DNA of 64,000 nt from Streptomyces koelreuteriae (GTDB lineage Bacteria > Actinomycetota > Actinomycetes > Streptomycetales > Streptomycetaceae). The position numbers and the translations under genes are program-made. Numbering within the stretch: the stretch's first letter is position 1; each line of letters opens with the position of its first letter. Below the pieces are notes generated by a model. That model was given only the letters and a program-made list of their open reading frames with translations, did not search any database and had not been told where the DNA came from. The stretch is from assembly GCF_018604545.1 (NCBI RefSeq), contig NZ_CP075896.1, positions 7,750,001 to 7,814,000 of the forward strand, given 5' to 3'. Below are positions 10,429 through 18,248 of the stretch, piece by piece.

Positions 10429-11324
10429 TGGCCAAGCCGCTCAGCGCGTCGAAGCTGGTGGAGATCCTGCGGGCCGAGGGCGTGACCGTCCACGAGGTCC
10501 GCAGCTGGCGCACCCACAACCGCAACAGCAAGGGCCCCTGGGGCCCGGTGAACGGCGTGATGATCCACCACACCGTCACCTCCGGCACCGCCTCCTCAGT
10601 CGACACCTGCTACGACGGCTACTCGAGCCTGCCCGGCCCGCTGTGCCACGGCGTCATCGACAAGAAGGGCCATGTGCACCTGGTCGGCAACGGCCGGGCC
10701 AACCACGCCGGTCTCGGCGACGGCGATGTCCTGCGCGCCGTGATCAACGAGTCGAAGCTGCCGGGCGACAACGAGGCCGACAGCGACGGCAACCGGCACT
10801 TCTACGGCTTCGAGTGCATCAACCTCGGCAACGGCAAGGACCCGTGGCCCGAGGCGCAGAAGGAGGCCATCGAGAAGGTGTCGGCGGCGATCTGCCGCCA
10901 CCACGGCTGGTCCGAGCGCTCCGTCATCGGCCACAAGGAGTGGCAGCCGGGCAAGGTGGACCCGCGCGGCTTCACCATGGACGGCATGCGCAAGCGCATC
11001 TCCGACCGGCTGAAGGGCGCCGGGGGCAGCACCAAGCCGGACCCGGATCCCGAGCCCGCGCCCAAGCCGTCCTACGAGCCGTTCCCGGGCGCCGCGTTCT
11101 TCCACGTCGGGCAGCGCTCCCCGATCATCACGGCGATGGGCCGCCGCCTGGTCGCCGAGGGCTGCAGCCGCTATGAGGAGGGCCCGAGCCCCGACTGGTC
11201 CGAGGCCGACCGCCGGTCCTACGCGCTCTGGCAGCAGAAGCAGAACTTCTCCGGCAAGGACGCCGACGGCATCCCCGGCAAGGTCACCTGGGACCGGCTG
11301 AAGGTGCCCCGGTCCGGGAAGTGA
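10428..11324 (+). CDS. N-acetylmuramoyl-L-alanine amidase with C-terminal wall-binding domain
   Basis: 298 residues; ATG overlaps the upstream stop by one base, with GAAGGAGA upstream. Residues ~40-180 form an Amidase_2/PGRP-type zinc amidase: MIHHTVT near residue 45 carries the first zinc-ligand histidine, and GHKEWQPGKVDPRGF near 168 carries the second histidine plus the usual PG.xDP.GF signature. A Pro/Asp linker (PDPDPEPAPKP, ~202-212) leads to a C-terminal ~80-residue domain (FFHVGQRSPIITAMGRRLVA ... ADGIPGKVTWDRL) seen as a peptidoglycan-binding module in actinobacterial lysins. No signal peptide. As last gene of the tail operon it probably helps the particle cross the wall, or releases it by lysing the producer; the sequence does not decide between these. 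Confidence 0.85.
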   Translation: MAKPLSASKLVEILRAEGVTVHEVRSWRTHNRNSKGPWGPVNGVMIHHTVTSGTASSVDTCYDGYSSLPGPLCHGVIDKKGHVHLVGNGRANHAGLGDGDVLRAVINESKLPGDNEADSDGNRHFYGFECINLGNGKDPWPEAQKEAIEKVSAAICRHHGWSERSVIGHKEWQPGKVDPRGFTMDGMRKRISDRLKGAGGSTKPDPDPEPAPKPSYEPFPGAAFFHVGQRSPIITAMGRRLVAEGCSRYEEGPSPDWSEADRRSYALWQQKQNFSGKDADGIPGKVTWDRLKVPRSGK

Positions 11325-11327
11325 GAG

Positions 11328-11357
11328 CGTGCGCCCCTCCCCGCGGAGGGGCGCACG
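11328..11357. terminator. Perfect hairpin between convergent amidase and gudD genes
   Basis: 13-bp arms CGTGCGCCCCTCC and GGAGGGGCGCACG match perfectly around a CCGC loop. It lies just after the amidase stop and just before the gudD stop on the other strand, so it can serve both directions. Confidence 0.85.
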
Positions 11358-11361
11358 GGCG

Positions 11362-12612
11362 TCACCAGCGGGGCAGCAGCCTCTCGTACTCCGGCTGGAA
11401 GCGCTGCATATAGCCGGTGTCGTCCCGGCTGCGCATCCCGGACTCGACGTACCGCCGGTGCAGCCGGTCGAGCTGGTCGTGGTCGAGTTCCACACCGAGC
11501 CCCGGACCGGTGGGCACCTTGACCTCCCCGTCGCGCAGCTCCAGCACGCCCGGCACGATCACGTCGTCCGCCGAGTTCCACGGGTAGTGCGTGTCGCAGG
11601 AGTGGTCGAGGTTGGGGATGGCCGCGCCGACATGGGTCATCGCGGCGAGGCTGATGCCCAGATGAGAGTTGGAGTGCATCGACAGGGCGAGCCCGAACGC
11701 CTCACAGACGGCGGCCAGTTCACGGGCGCGGCGCAGTCCGCCCCAGTAGTGGTGGTCGGTGAGCAGGACCTGGATCGCGTCCTGCTCGACGGCCGGCTTC
11801 AGATGCTCCCACGCGATCACGCACATGTTGGTCGCGAGCGGCATGGGGGAGTCCTTCGCAACCTCCGCCATGCCCTCGATGCCCTTGGCCGGGTCCTCCA
11901 AGTACTCGAGCACGCCGTCCAGTTCACGGGCGACGTACTTCGACGTCTCCACCGTCCACGCCGTGTTGGGGTCGAGACGCAGCGGCTGCCCGGGGAAGGC
12001 CTCCGCGAGCGCCCGCATCGCGGCGATCTCCTCGTCGGGCGGGAAGACACCGCCCTTGAGCTTGAACGACCTGAAGCCGTAGCGCTCCTGCATCAGCCGG
12101 GCCTGCTCCACGATCCCGGCCGGGTCCAGGGCCTCGCCCCAGTCGTCGGTGATGGCCGGGCGGCCGTCGAGCGCGGGGTGCTCGGCCCACTTGTAGAACA
12201 GGTACGCGGCGAACGGCACCGCGTCGCGGACCGCGCCGCCGAGCAGGTCGCTGACCGGACGGTCGAGCAGCTTGCCCTGCGCGTCGAGGCAGGCCACCTC
12301 GATCGCCGAGGTGGTCCAGCCGCGCTCGTGGGAGCTGGGCACGGTCGGCAGCAGCGCCGCGTCGATCGCGGCGGCCACGGCGGTGGTGTCGAAGACGTCC
12401 AGGCCGACGACCGTCTTCGCGGCGATGTGCAGCCGCTCCAGGCGGGCCGTGCCGCCCGGGGACTCCCCGAGGCCCACCGTGCCGTCCTCCAGTACCAGCT
12501 GGAGGATGATCCGCAGGGCGAGCGGCTCGTGCACCCCGTTGGAGTTGAGCAGCGGCGGGTCGCCGAACGAGATGGGCGTGACGATCAGTTCGCGGATACG
12601 TGTGGAGCTCAT
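11362..12612 (-). CDS. gudD: Glucarate dehydratase (enolase superfamily)
   Basis: 416 residues. Dehydrates D-glucarate to 5-keto-4-deoxyglucarate in the cytoplasm. Motifs match the glucarate dehydratase subgroup: the lysine pair FKLKGG near residue 183, metal ligands in RLDPN (~215) and EYLEDP (~238), an Asn in ATNMCV (~268), and the general-base His in SMHSNSHLG. The N-terminus ITPISFGDPPLLNSNGVHEP-like stretch is also typical. Length is close to the usual ~420-450. It is the last gene of a five-gene operon and its ATG overlaps the stop of kdgD by four bases. The product is the substrate of the neighbouring KdgD, which makes the assignment consistent. Confidence 0.9.
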   Translation of the reverse strand: MSSTRIRELIVTPISFGDPPLLNSNGVHEPLALRIILQLVLEDGTVGLGESPGGTARLERLHIAAKTVVGLDVFDTTAVAAAIDAALLPTVPSSHERGWTTSAIEVACLDAQGKLLDRPVSDLLGGAVRDAVPFAAYLFYKWAEHPALDGRPAITDDWGEALDPAGIVEQARLMQERYGFRSFKLKGGVFPPDEEIAAMRALAEAFPGQPLRLDPNTAWTVETSKYVARELDGVLEYLEDPAKGIEGMAEVAKDSPMPLATNMCVIAWEHLKPAVEQDAIQVLLTDHHYWGGLRRARELAAVCEAFGLALSMHSNSHLGISLAAMTHVGAAIPNLDHSCDTHYPWNSADDVIVPGVLELRDGEVKVPTGPGLGVELDHDQLDRLHRRYVESGMRSRDDTGYMQRFQPEYERLLPRW

Positions 12613-13517
12613 GCGCCGGCCACCTCCAGTCCGTGGTCGAGGAGTTTCGCGAGCCGGGCGAGATGCTCCGGTTCCGGATCGAGCAGCGGCGCCCGTACCC
12701 CGCCGACGTCCAGGCCGCGCAGCGTCACCCCGGCCTTGACGAGCGACACGGCGTAACCGGGGACCTCGTCGCGCAGGGCGACCAGCGGGCCGTAGAACTC
12801 GTCGAGGAGCCGGTTGACCAGGGCGTCGTCATTCTCGGCGAGGGCTCGGTGGAAGGCCAGGGCGATCTCGGGGGCGAAGGCGAACACCGCCGAGGAGTAC
12901 AGCTCGACGCCGATGCCCTGGTAGGCGGGCGCGGTCATCTCGGCGGTGGGCAGGCCGTTGAAGAACTGGAAGTCCTCCGTGCCGGGCACGGCACGCACCG
13001 CGCGGACGATGCGGTGCATCCGCTCGATGTCCCCGATGCCGTCCTTGAGTCCGACGACCCCGGGCAGGGCGGCGATCTCGGCGGCCGTCTCCGCGGTGAG
13101 CCGGGCGGTGCCGCGCTGGTAGAAGACGACGGGCAGCCCGGTCGCGGACGTGACCTCCTCCACGTACCGCACGAGGCCCTGCTGCGGGGCGGTGACCAGA
13201 TAGGGCGGCAGCAGCAGGATGCCGTCGGCACCGGCCCGTTCGACGCGGGCGGCCTGGTCCCGGGCGACCGCCGGGGGGCCGCCGGCCGCCGCGAGGACCG
13301 GGACGCGTCCGGCGGTCGTCTCGACGGCGACCCGGGTGGCCCGCTCGATCTCCTCGGCCGACAGCGCGTGGAACTCACCGGTGCCGCAGGCGACGAACAC
13401 ACCTCCCGCGCCCGCGGCGACACCCGACTCGATGTGCTGGGCAAGCCGTGCCTCGTCCAGCGAGCCGTCCGGTGTGAACGGCGTGACCGGGAAGAACAGC
13501 ACTCCGTGGAACTTCAT
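12609..13517 (-). CDS. kdgD: 5-dehydro-4-deoxyglucarate dehydratase (DapA family)
   Basis: 302 residues, typical for the DHDPS/NAL TIM-barrel family. Converts 5-keto-4-deoxyglucarate to 2-oxoglutarate semialdehyde with loss of CO2 and water. Visible are the GxxE-type substrate loop ACGTGEFHALS near residue 45, the catalytic Tyr in VVFYQRG and the Schiff-base Lys in VVGLKDGIGD near residue 157. The family alone could also mean dihydrodipicolinate synthase, but GTGEFHALS and the coupled gudD point to KdgD. GGGAG ribosome site five bases before ATG. The semialdehyde dehydrogenase that would finish the route is not in this window. Confidence 0.88.
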   Translation of the reverse strand: MKFHGVLFFPVTPFTPDGSLDEARLAQHIESGVAAGAGGVFVACGTGEFHALSAEEIERATRVAVETTAGRVPVLAAAGGPPAVARDQAARVERAGADGILLLPPYLVTAPQQGLVRYVEEVTSATGLPVVFYQRGTARLTAETAAEIAALPGVVGLKDGIGDIERMHRIVRAVRAVPGTEDFQFFNGLPTAEMTAPAYQGIGVELYSSAVFAFAPEIALAFHRALAENDDALVNRLLDEFYGPLVALRDEVPGYAVSLVKAGVTLRGLDVGGVRAPLLDPEPEHLARLAKLLDHGLEVAGA

Positions 13518-13544
13518 GTCTCCCTCAAATGTGGGGGGCAGGGG

Positions 13545-14489
13545 TCAGCCCTTGGTGGCGCCGGCGGCGATGCCGGTGACCAGCGAGCGCTGCAGGAGCA
13601 GATAGACGATGAGGCTGGGGACGAGAGCGATGACCGCACCGGCCAGCACCACCCCGGAGCCGACCTCGGGGTCGGTGCGCAGGATGGACAGGGCGACGGT
13701 GACCGTGTAGTCGGTGGGGTCCTTGGCGGCGATCAGGGGCAGCAGATACTGGTCCCAGATCATGATGAAGCCGAGCACCCCGGCCACACCGAGCGCGGGC
13801 TTGCACAGCGGCAGGACGACCTGCCACAGCATCCGCAGCTCGCCCACGCCGTCGATACGGGCGGCCTCCTCGATCTCGGTGGGGATGTCCTTCATGAACT
13901 CGGTGAGCACCATCACCGAGAAGCCCCAGGCGCCGAGCGGCAGGATCACACCCCAGACGGTGCCCTTGAGGTCGATGCCGACCACGGGCACATGCCCGAG
14001 GACCAGGGACAGCGGGATGGCGATGACCTCCTCGGGGAGCATCATCGTCAGCATGAACAGGGTGAGGATCAGGGCCTGTCCACGGAAGCGATGCCGGGCC
14101 AGGGCGTACGCGGCGAGTGTGCAGACGACGAGCTGGAGCAGCAGCCCGCCGCCCGCTATGAGGAGCGAGTTGCCGAAGTAGTCCCAGATGCCGCGCTCGC
14201 CCGCCACCTCGAAGTTCAGCAGGGTCGGGTGGTGGGGGAGGAACGACAGGGTGGAACCGCTGGCCTTCTCGCTGAAGGAACCGGAGAAGACCGTCAGGAA
14301 CGGCGCCGCGAAGACGCCCAGGGCGAGCACACAGAGCAGGACGCGCAAGACCCAGGCGGGGCCCGGCCGGTCGCTCCAGCCGAGGGCGGTGTCGAAGCGG
14401 GCGGGGGTGGCGCGCTGCTTCCCGGCGGACTTGCGCGCGGGAGAGGCGGTCACCGGCGTCCGGACGGGGTCGATGGCGGGAGCGCTCAT
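13545..14489 (-). CDS. Carbohydrate ABC transporter permease (MalG type)
   Basis: 314 residues, six predicted membrane segments, starting after a basic N-terminal tail of about 40 residues. The EAA-loop motif EEAARIDGVGELRMLWQVVLP near residue 210 docks the ATPase. Second permease of the glucarate operon, ATG coupled to the previous permease by four bases. No ATPase gene is present in the operon; in Streptomyces, CUT1 systems of this form are usually energised by the shared ATPase MsiK, which is established knowledge applied here by inference. Confidence 0.9.
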   Translation of the reverse strand: MSAPAIDPVRTPVTASPARKSAGKQRATPARFDTALGWSDRPGPAWVLRVLLCVLALGVFAAPFLTVFSGSFSEKASGSTLSFLPHHPTLLNFEVAGERGIWDYFGNSLLIAGGGLLLQLVVCTLAAYALARHRFRGQALILTLFMLTMMLPEEVIAIPLSLVLGHVPVVGIDLKGTVWGVILPLGAWGFSVMVLTEFMKDIPTEIEEAARIDGVGELRMLWQVVLPLCKPALGVAGVLGFIMIWDQYLLPLIAAKDPTDYTVTVALSILRTDPEVGSGVVLAGAVIALVPSLIVYLLLQRSLVTGIAAGATKG

Positions 14490-15397
14490 CTCACGTCTCC
14501 CCTCTTGCGGAGGTAGTTGACCGTGACGGTGAGCAGCAGCGTCACGCAGAGCAGGACCACGGAGGCGGCCGAGGCGCCGCCGATGTCGTTACGGGTGAAG
14601 CCGAGGGTGTAGGCGCGGGTCATCCACACATCGGTGGACCCGGCCGGGCCGCCGCCGGTGAGGACGTACACCTCGGTGAAGACGCGCAGCCCGCGGATGG
14701 CGGCGAGGGTGAGGACGATGCCGAGGGCGGGGCGGATCGCGGGCAGCGTGATGTGGCGCAGCCGCTGCCAGAGCGAGACACCGTCCATCGCGGCGGCCTC
14801 GTACAACGAGCGGTCCACGCCCGCCAGTCCGGCGAGGATGATCACCATGTTGTACGGGGCGAGCATCCAGATGCCCATGGCCATCGTCGCCCACAGTGCC
14901 GTGTCGGGGTTGTCCAGGTAGGGCACCGGCCCGAGGCCCAGCAGCCCGAGACCGCTGTTGATCAGGCCGTCGGAGGTCGGGTAGTACATCAGCCGCCACA
15001 TCTCGCCGACCACCGCGGTCGCGGTGACGACGGGCAGGAACACGGCGGTACGGATGATCTTCAGCGAGCGGGCCTGCCCCTCCAGCAGCAGGGCCAGGAC
15101 GAAGCCGGCGACGATGCCGCCGAGAGACATCCCGATGCCCAGGAGCAGGGTGTGGCCGATGGCGTCCTGGAAGCGGTGGTCGGTCAGGACCCGGGTGTAG
15201 TTGTCGAGGCCGACCCACTGGTCACCGAGGAAGGGCCGTACGTCGAAGAAGCTCAGCCAGACGCCCTTGCCCATGGGCAGGAACTTGAAGACGAGGGCGA
15301 GCAGCAGGCCCGGGGCGAGGAACAGCCAGGGCAGTACGGCCTTCCTGCCGGGGATCCGGGCTCTGCGCGGCCCGGGTGTCGTCGCGGTCGCGGTCAT
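14486..15397 (-). CDS. Sugar ABC transporter permease (MalF type)
   Basis: 303 residues with six membrane segments; the first (AVLPWLFLAPGLLLALVFKF) begins near residue 20. EAA-loop motif YEAAAMDGVSLWQRLRHITLP lies near residue 205. Start overlaps the stop of the binding-protein gene as ATGA, so binding protein and both permeases are made as a set. Substrate by context: glucarate or a related aldarate/uronate-derived acid. Confidence 0.9.
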   Translation of the reverse strand: MTATATTPGPRRARIPGRKAVLPWLFLAPGLLLALVFKFLPMGKGVWLSFFDVRPFLGDQWVGLDNYTRVLTDHRFQDAIGHTLLLGIGMSLGGIVAGFVLALLLEGQARSLKIIRTAVFLPVVTATAVVGEMWRLMYYPTSDGLINSGLGLLGLGPVPYLDNPDTALWATMAMGIWMLAPYNMVIILAGLAGVDRSLYEAAAMDGVSLWQRLRHITLPAIRPALGIVLTLAAIRGLRVFTEVYVLTGGGPAGSTDVWMTRAYTLGFTRNDIGGASAASVVLLCVTLLLTVTVNYLRKRGDVR

Positions 15398-16737
15398 TTC
15401 AACAGGTCCTGGTCCTTGAGGTCACCGGCGAGGGTGTCGTTGAGTTCCTTCAGGCCGGAGCGGACGTCGCTGCCGCAGTACGTGAAGATCGCGTTGAGCG
15501 CGTCGGCGGTGTCCTGCTTCATCGGCGCCCAGTCGGGGGCGTTGGGGAACTGCTGCGAGTCGTCCTCGTACGCCTTCTGCACCACGCTCCAGCGCGGGTC
15601 CTCGCGGACCTTCGCCGCGTCGAGGGTGGAGTTGACGGGGATGCGCACGACCGGCTGGTGGTCGCCGGTCATGGCGAGTTCCTGCCCCTCGGGGGAGACC
15701 AGGAAGGCGGCGAGCGTCTGCTCCTGCTTCGCCTTTCCGGTCTTCGCGCCGAAGTAGATGTTCTCGCCGTCGGCCAGCACGTCGTTGTTCCCGGCCGGGC
15801 CGGTGGGCGCGGGCAGGACCTCGTACGTGTCCTTGCCGAGCGCCTTGTCGAACGTGGAGATGTTGTACGGGCCGGTGAGGTACATCCCGGCGTTGCCGTC
15901 CTGGAAGTTGGTGGTGTTCGCGGTGACGGAGGTCAGGGCGCTGGGCTGGATGACACCGCTGTCGCCGCAGAAGAGGTTCTTCTTCATCCAGCTGACGGTG
16001 CGCAGGGCCGCAGCCGAGTCCATGGCGGGCCGGTAGCCGGTGCCCTCCTTCTGAAGGATCCGCACACCGCCCTGCCACAGCCAGCTCGAACCCCACCAGG
16101 CGACATAGCCGTTCTGGGCGCTGCCGGGGACCACCATGCCGTACGTGTCCTTCTTGCCGTCCCCGTCGGGATCGCGGGTGGCGAAGGCCTTGGCGAGGGC
16201 GAGGGTGTCCTGCCAGGTCTTCGGCTGCGGCAGGCCGAGCTTCTCCCGCCAGTCCTTGCGGACGAACAGGGTCATGGCCTGGCGGGAGTACGGGATGCCG
16301 TAGTGCCTGCCGTCGAGGCCCACGGTGGAGGACCAGGACTTGGCGGTGATCTCGTCATGTCCGGCGATCGAGTCCGGGGTGACGGGCTTGAGCAGGCCCT
16401 GGGCCTGGTAGCTGCCCATCAGGGCCGTGTCGTTGATCATGACGTCCGGCAGGTCCTTGGTGGACGCGCGGCTCTGCAACTGCTGGTCGAAGTTCATGAC
16501 CGGCTGGTAGTCGATCTTGATGCCGGTCTTCTTGGTGAAGGCGGCGAACACCCTCTGATAGGTCTGGGCGGACTCCGGATCGCTCCGGGTCCACACCTCC
16601 AGCGTGTTCGGATCGCCGGCCCGGGCGCTGCCGGAACCGGAGCCGCAGGCGGCCGTTCCGAACAGGAGCCCCGAGACGGCGAGCGCGGCAGCCAGGCGGC
16701 GGAGCCGCATGTCGATGCAGCGTCGGCGATCCCGCAT
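15394..16737 (-). CDS. ABC transporter solute-binding lipoprotein (sugar-acid uptake)
   Basis: 447 residues from the chosen ATG at 16737, which has GGAG eight bases upstream; an in-frame ATG at 16755 lacks a ribosome site and overlaps the operator. The N-terminus has arginines then LAAALAVSGLLFGTAAC, a lipobox with the modified Cys near residue 31, followed by a Ser/Gly linker. The rest is an extracellular solute-binding fold of family 1 (TLEVWTRSDPESAQTYQRVF; GNAGMYLTGPYNISTF). It captures substrate at the outer membrane-facing side and hands it to the two coupled permeases. First gene of the operon, directly behind a perfect palindrome at 16756-16778. Confidence 0.9.
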   Translation of the reverse strand: MRDRRRCIDMRLRRLAAALAVSGLLFGTAACGSGSGSARAGDPNTLEVWTRSDPESAQTYQRVFAAFTKKTGIKIDYQPVMNFDQQLQSRASTKDLPDVMINDTALMGSYQAQGLLKPVTPDSIAGHDEITAKSWSSTVGLDGRHYGIPYSRQAMTLFVRKDWREKLGLPQPKTWQDTLALAKAFATRDPDGDGKKDTYGMVVPGSAQNGYVAWWGSSWLWQGGVRILQKEGTGYRPAMDSAAALRTVSWMKKNLFCGDSGVIQPSALTSVTANTTNFQDGNAGMYLTGPYNISTFDKALGKDTYEVLPAPTGPAGNNDVLADGENIYFGAKTGKAKQEQTLAAFLVSPEGQELAMTGDHQPVVRIPVNSTLDAAKVREDPRWSVVQKAYEDDSQQFPNAPDWAPMKQDTADALNAIFTYCGSDVRSGLKELNDTLAGDLKDQDLLK

Positions 16738-16755
16738 GGATGGTTCTCCGTTCAT

Positions 16756-16778
16756 ATTCGTGAACTCACTTCACGAAT
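16756..16778. promoter_or_regulatory. Palindromic operator at head of glucarate operon
   Basis: Perfect inverted repeat: ATTCGTGAA, 5-base spacer CTCAC, TTCACGAAT. It ends 18 bases before the start codon of the binding-protein gene. Size and symmetry fit a dimeric repressor (GntR or IclR-like). No regulator of those families lies next to the operon in this window. Confidence 0.65.
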
Positions 16779-16814
16779 CTAAATGATCGGCCAAGCTACG
16801 GATCGTTTCATCTG

Positions 16815-16828
16815 CATGTCAATACATG
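16815..16828. promoter_or_regulatory. Small inverted repeat upstream of glucarate operon
   Basis: CATGT-CAAT-ACATG, perfect 5-base arms, in an AT-richer patch about 80 bases upstream of the binding-protein start. It could be a second regulator site; short length makes chance possible. Confidence 0.3.
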
Positions 16829-16895
16829 GCCGAAAGATTTCACCGAGGCCATACTCGAGGCCGTACGCTGGGGGATCTTCGACCGGGGAACGACA

Positions 16896-16928
16896 AAGGC
16901 CCCGACCGGATGATCCGGTCGGGGCCTT
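16896..16928 (-). terminator. Terminator of the DUF5997 gene
   Basis: Perfect 15-base arms (AAGGCCCCGACCGGA / TCCGGTCGGGGCCTT) with a 3-base loop, followed on the minus strand by TTTGTCG. It lies 14 bases beyond the DUF5997 stop. Confidence 0.85.
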
Positions 16929-16942
16929 CGGGGCGGGGGGCG

Positions 16943-17335
16943 TCAGTCCTGGCGTTCCGCCCGCTCGGCGTTCTTCTTCTTGATGCGGGCCGCCTCCTTG
17001 CGGACCTCGGCCTGGGTGGCGCGCTCCCGCTCCAGCCACTCGGGGCCTTCCTGCTTCAGTGTCTCGATCTGCTCGGTGGTCAGGGGCTCGGTGACACCGG
17101 CGCGGGCGAGCCCCGCGATGGAGACCCCGAGCTTCGCCGCGACCACCGGGCGGGGGTGCGGGCCGTTGTGCCGCAGGTCCTGCAGCCACTGCGGCGGGTT
17201 CGCCTGGAGCTCGTTCAGCTCGGCGCGCGAGACGACACCCTCCTGGAACTCGGCGGGTGTGGCCTCGAGGTACACACCCAGTTTCTTCGCCGCGGTGGCG
17301 GGCTTCATCGTCTGGGTGCTCTGGTGCGACGTCAT
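16943..17335 (-). CDS. DUF5997 family protein
   Basis: 130 residues from the ATG at 17335. Longer in-frame starts would run into the divergent gene. The sequence MKPATAAKKLGVYLEATPAEF near the N-terminus and the basic C-terminal helix (EVRKEAARIKKKNAERAERQ) match a small conserved actinobacterial family I recall as DUF5997. Function unknown. It is divergent from the LysR-type effector-domain gene, a pairing seen repeatedly in Streptomyces. On the minus strand TACCCT sits seven bases before the ATG, so the mRNA may be leaderless. The middle part (VVAAKLGVSIAGLARAGVTEPLTTEQIETL) looks like a short helical, possibly HTH-like, fold; that is inference. Confidence 0.8.
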   Translation of the reverse strand: MTSHQSTQTMKPATAAKKLGVYLEATPAEFQEGVVSRAELNELQANPPQWLQDLRHNGPHPRPVVAAKLGVSIAGLARAGVTEPLTTEQIETLKQEGPEWLERERATQAEVRKEAARIKKKNAERAERQD

Positions 17336-17381
17336 GATGCCCAGGGTATCGAGCGTGTGCACGACCCCTGACCACGCCCGG

Positions 17382-17387
17382 TAACCT
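17382..17387 (+). promoter_or_regulatory. -10 element (TAACCT) for a leaderless transcript
   Basis: TAACCT lies six bases before the GTG start at 17394 with no ribosome site between, the spacing expected when transcription starts at the start codon. A convincing -35 is not visible. Confidence 0.4.
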
Positions 17388-17393
17388 GGCCCG

Positions 17394-18197
17394 GTGACAG
17401 GCTCGGATGTTTCTCTCTCGTTCCGGCTCGTATACGTCCCCGGGGTGATGCCCGGCAAGTGGGTGCGTATCTGGAACGAGCGGCAGCCCGACGTCCCGCT
17501 GGAGCTGACGCAGATGGCCGCCGGGGCGGTGGCGGAGCGGCTGCTGGGCGGCGACGCCGACGCGGGGCTCGTCCGGCTGCCCGTGGACCGGACGGTCTTC
17601 AGCGCGATCCCCCTCTACACCGAGCAGACGGTCGTCGTGGTGCCCAAGGACCACCTGGTCACGGCGGTCGACGAGGTGTCCCCGGAGGACCTGGCCGACG
17701 ACATCGTGCTGCACCCCCTCGACGACGTCCTCGACTGGGAGAGCCTCCCCGGACGGCCCGCCCTCGAGCGCCCCGCCACCACCGCCGACGCCATCGAACT
17801 GGTCGCGGCCGGGATCGGCGTCCTCGTCGTGCCGCTGTCGCTCGCCCGCCTCCACCACCGCAAGGACCTCACGTACCGTCCCCTCAAGGACGCCCCCGAG
17901 TCGAGCGTGGCACTGGCCTGGCCGCAGGACGCGACGACGGACCAGGTCGAGGACTTCATCGGCATCGTCCGCGGCCGCACGGTCAACAGCACCCGGGGCC
18001 GCACGCAGGCGGACGAGTCCGCGGCGTCCGACCGGGGTGGCGCCCGGCGCAAGCCGGTGTCCGGGAAGCCGGCGCCCGGGAAGTCAGGGGCCGGGAAGTC
18101 GGCGGGCGGGCGGTCCGGGGGCGCGAAGCGCACCGCCAAGGGCGGGCGCGGCGCCCCCAAGGGCGACGGGCGCGGCAAGCCCCGTCGCCGTTCCTAG
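17394..18197 (+). CDS. LysR-type substrate-binding domain protein lacking HTH, with basic tail
   Basis: 267 residues starting at GTG. Residues ~5-195 are a LysR effector-binding domain (FRLVYVPGVMPGKW ... AIPLYTEQTVVVVPKDHLV ... TTADAIELVAAGIGVLVVP), but the N-terminal winged HTH that every full LysR regulator has is absent: the protein begins directly at the effector domain. After residue ~205 comes a 60-residue Lys/Arg/Gly/Pro/Ala tail (repeats like GKPAPGKSGAGKSAGG, ending PRRRS) resembling histone H1-type tails, which could bind nucleic acid without sequence specificity. Divergent from DUF5997, 58 bases away, suggesting joint function. Role unknown; a ligand-sensing DNA-associated protein is a reasonable inference. 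Confidence 0.85.
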   Translation: MTGSDVSLSFRLVYVPGVMPGKWVRIWNERQPDVPLELTQMAAGAVAERLLGGDADAGLVRLPVDRTVFSAIPLYTEQTVVVVPKDHLVTAVDEVSPEDLADDIVLHPLDDVLDWESLPGRPALERPATTADAIELVAAGIGVLVVPLSLARLHHRKDLTYRPLKDAPESSVALAWPQDATTDQVEDFIGIVRGRTVNSTRGRTQADESAASDRGGARRKPVSGKPAPGKSGAGKSAGGRSGGAKRTAKGGRGAPKGDGRGKPRRRS

Positions 18198-18248
18198 TCC
18201 GTTCCGGGGGCCCGCCGCGGCGAGCGAGGCCCTCGGACCACTCCTGCC

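Noticed and set aside
16738..16755. Upstream ATG start for the binding-protein gene
   Set aside because: No ribosome site and it abuts the operator palindrome; ATG 16737 has GGAG at proper distance.
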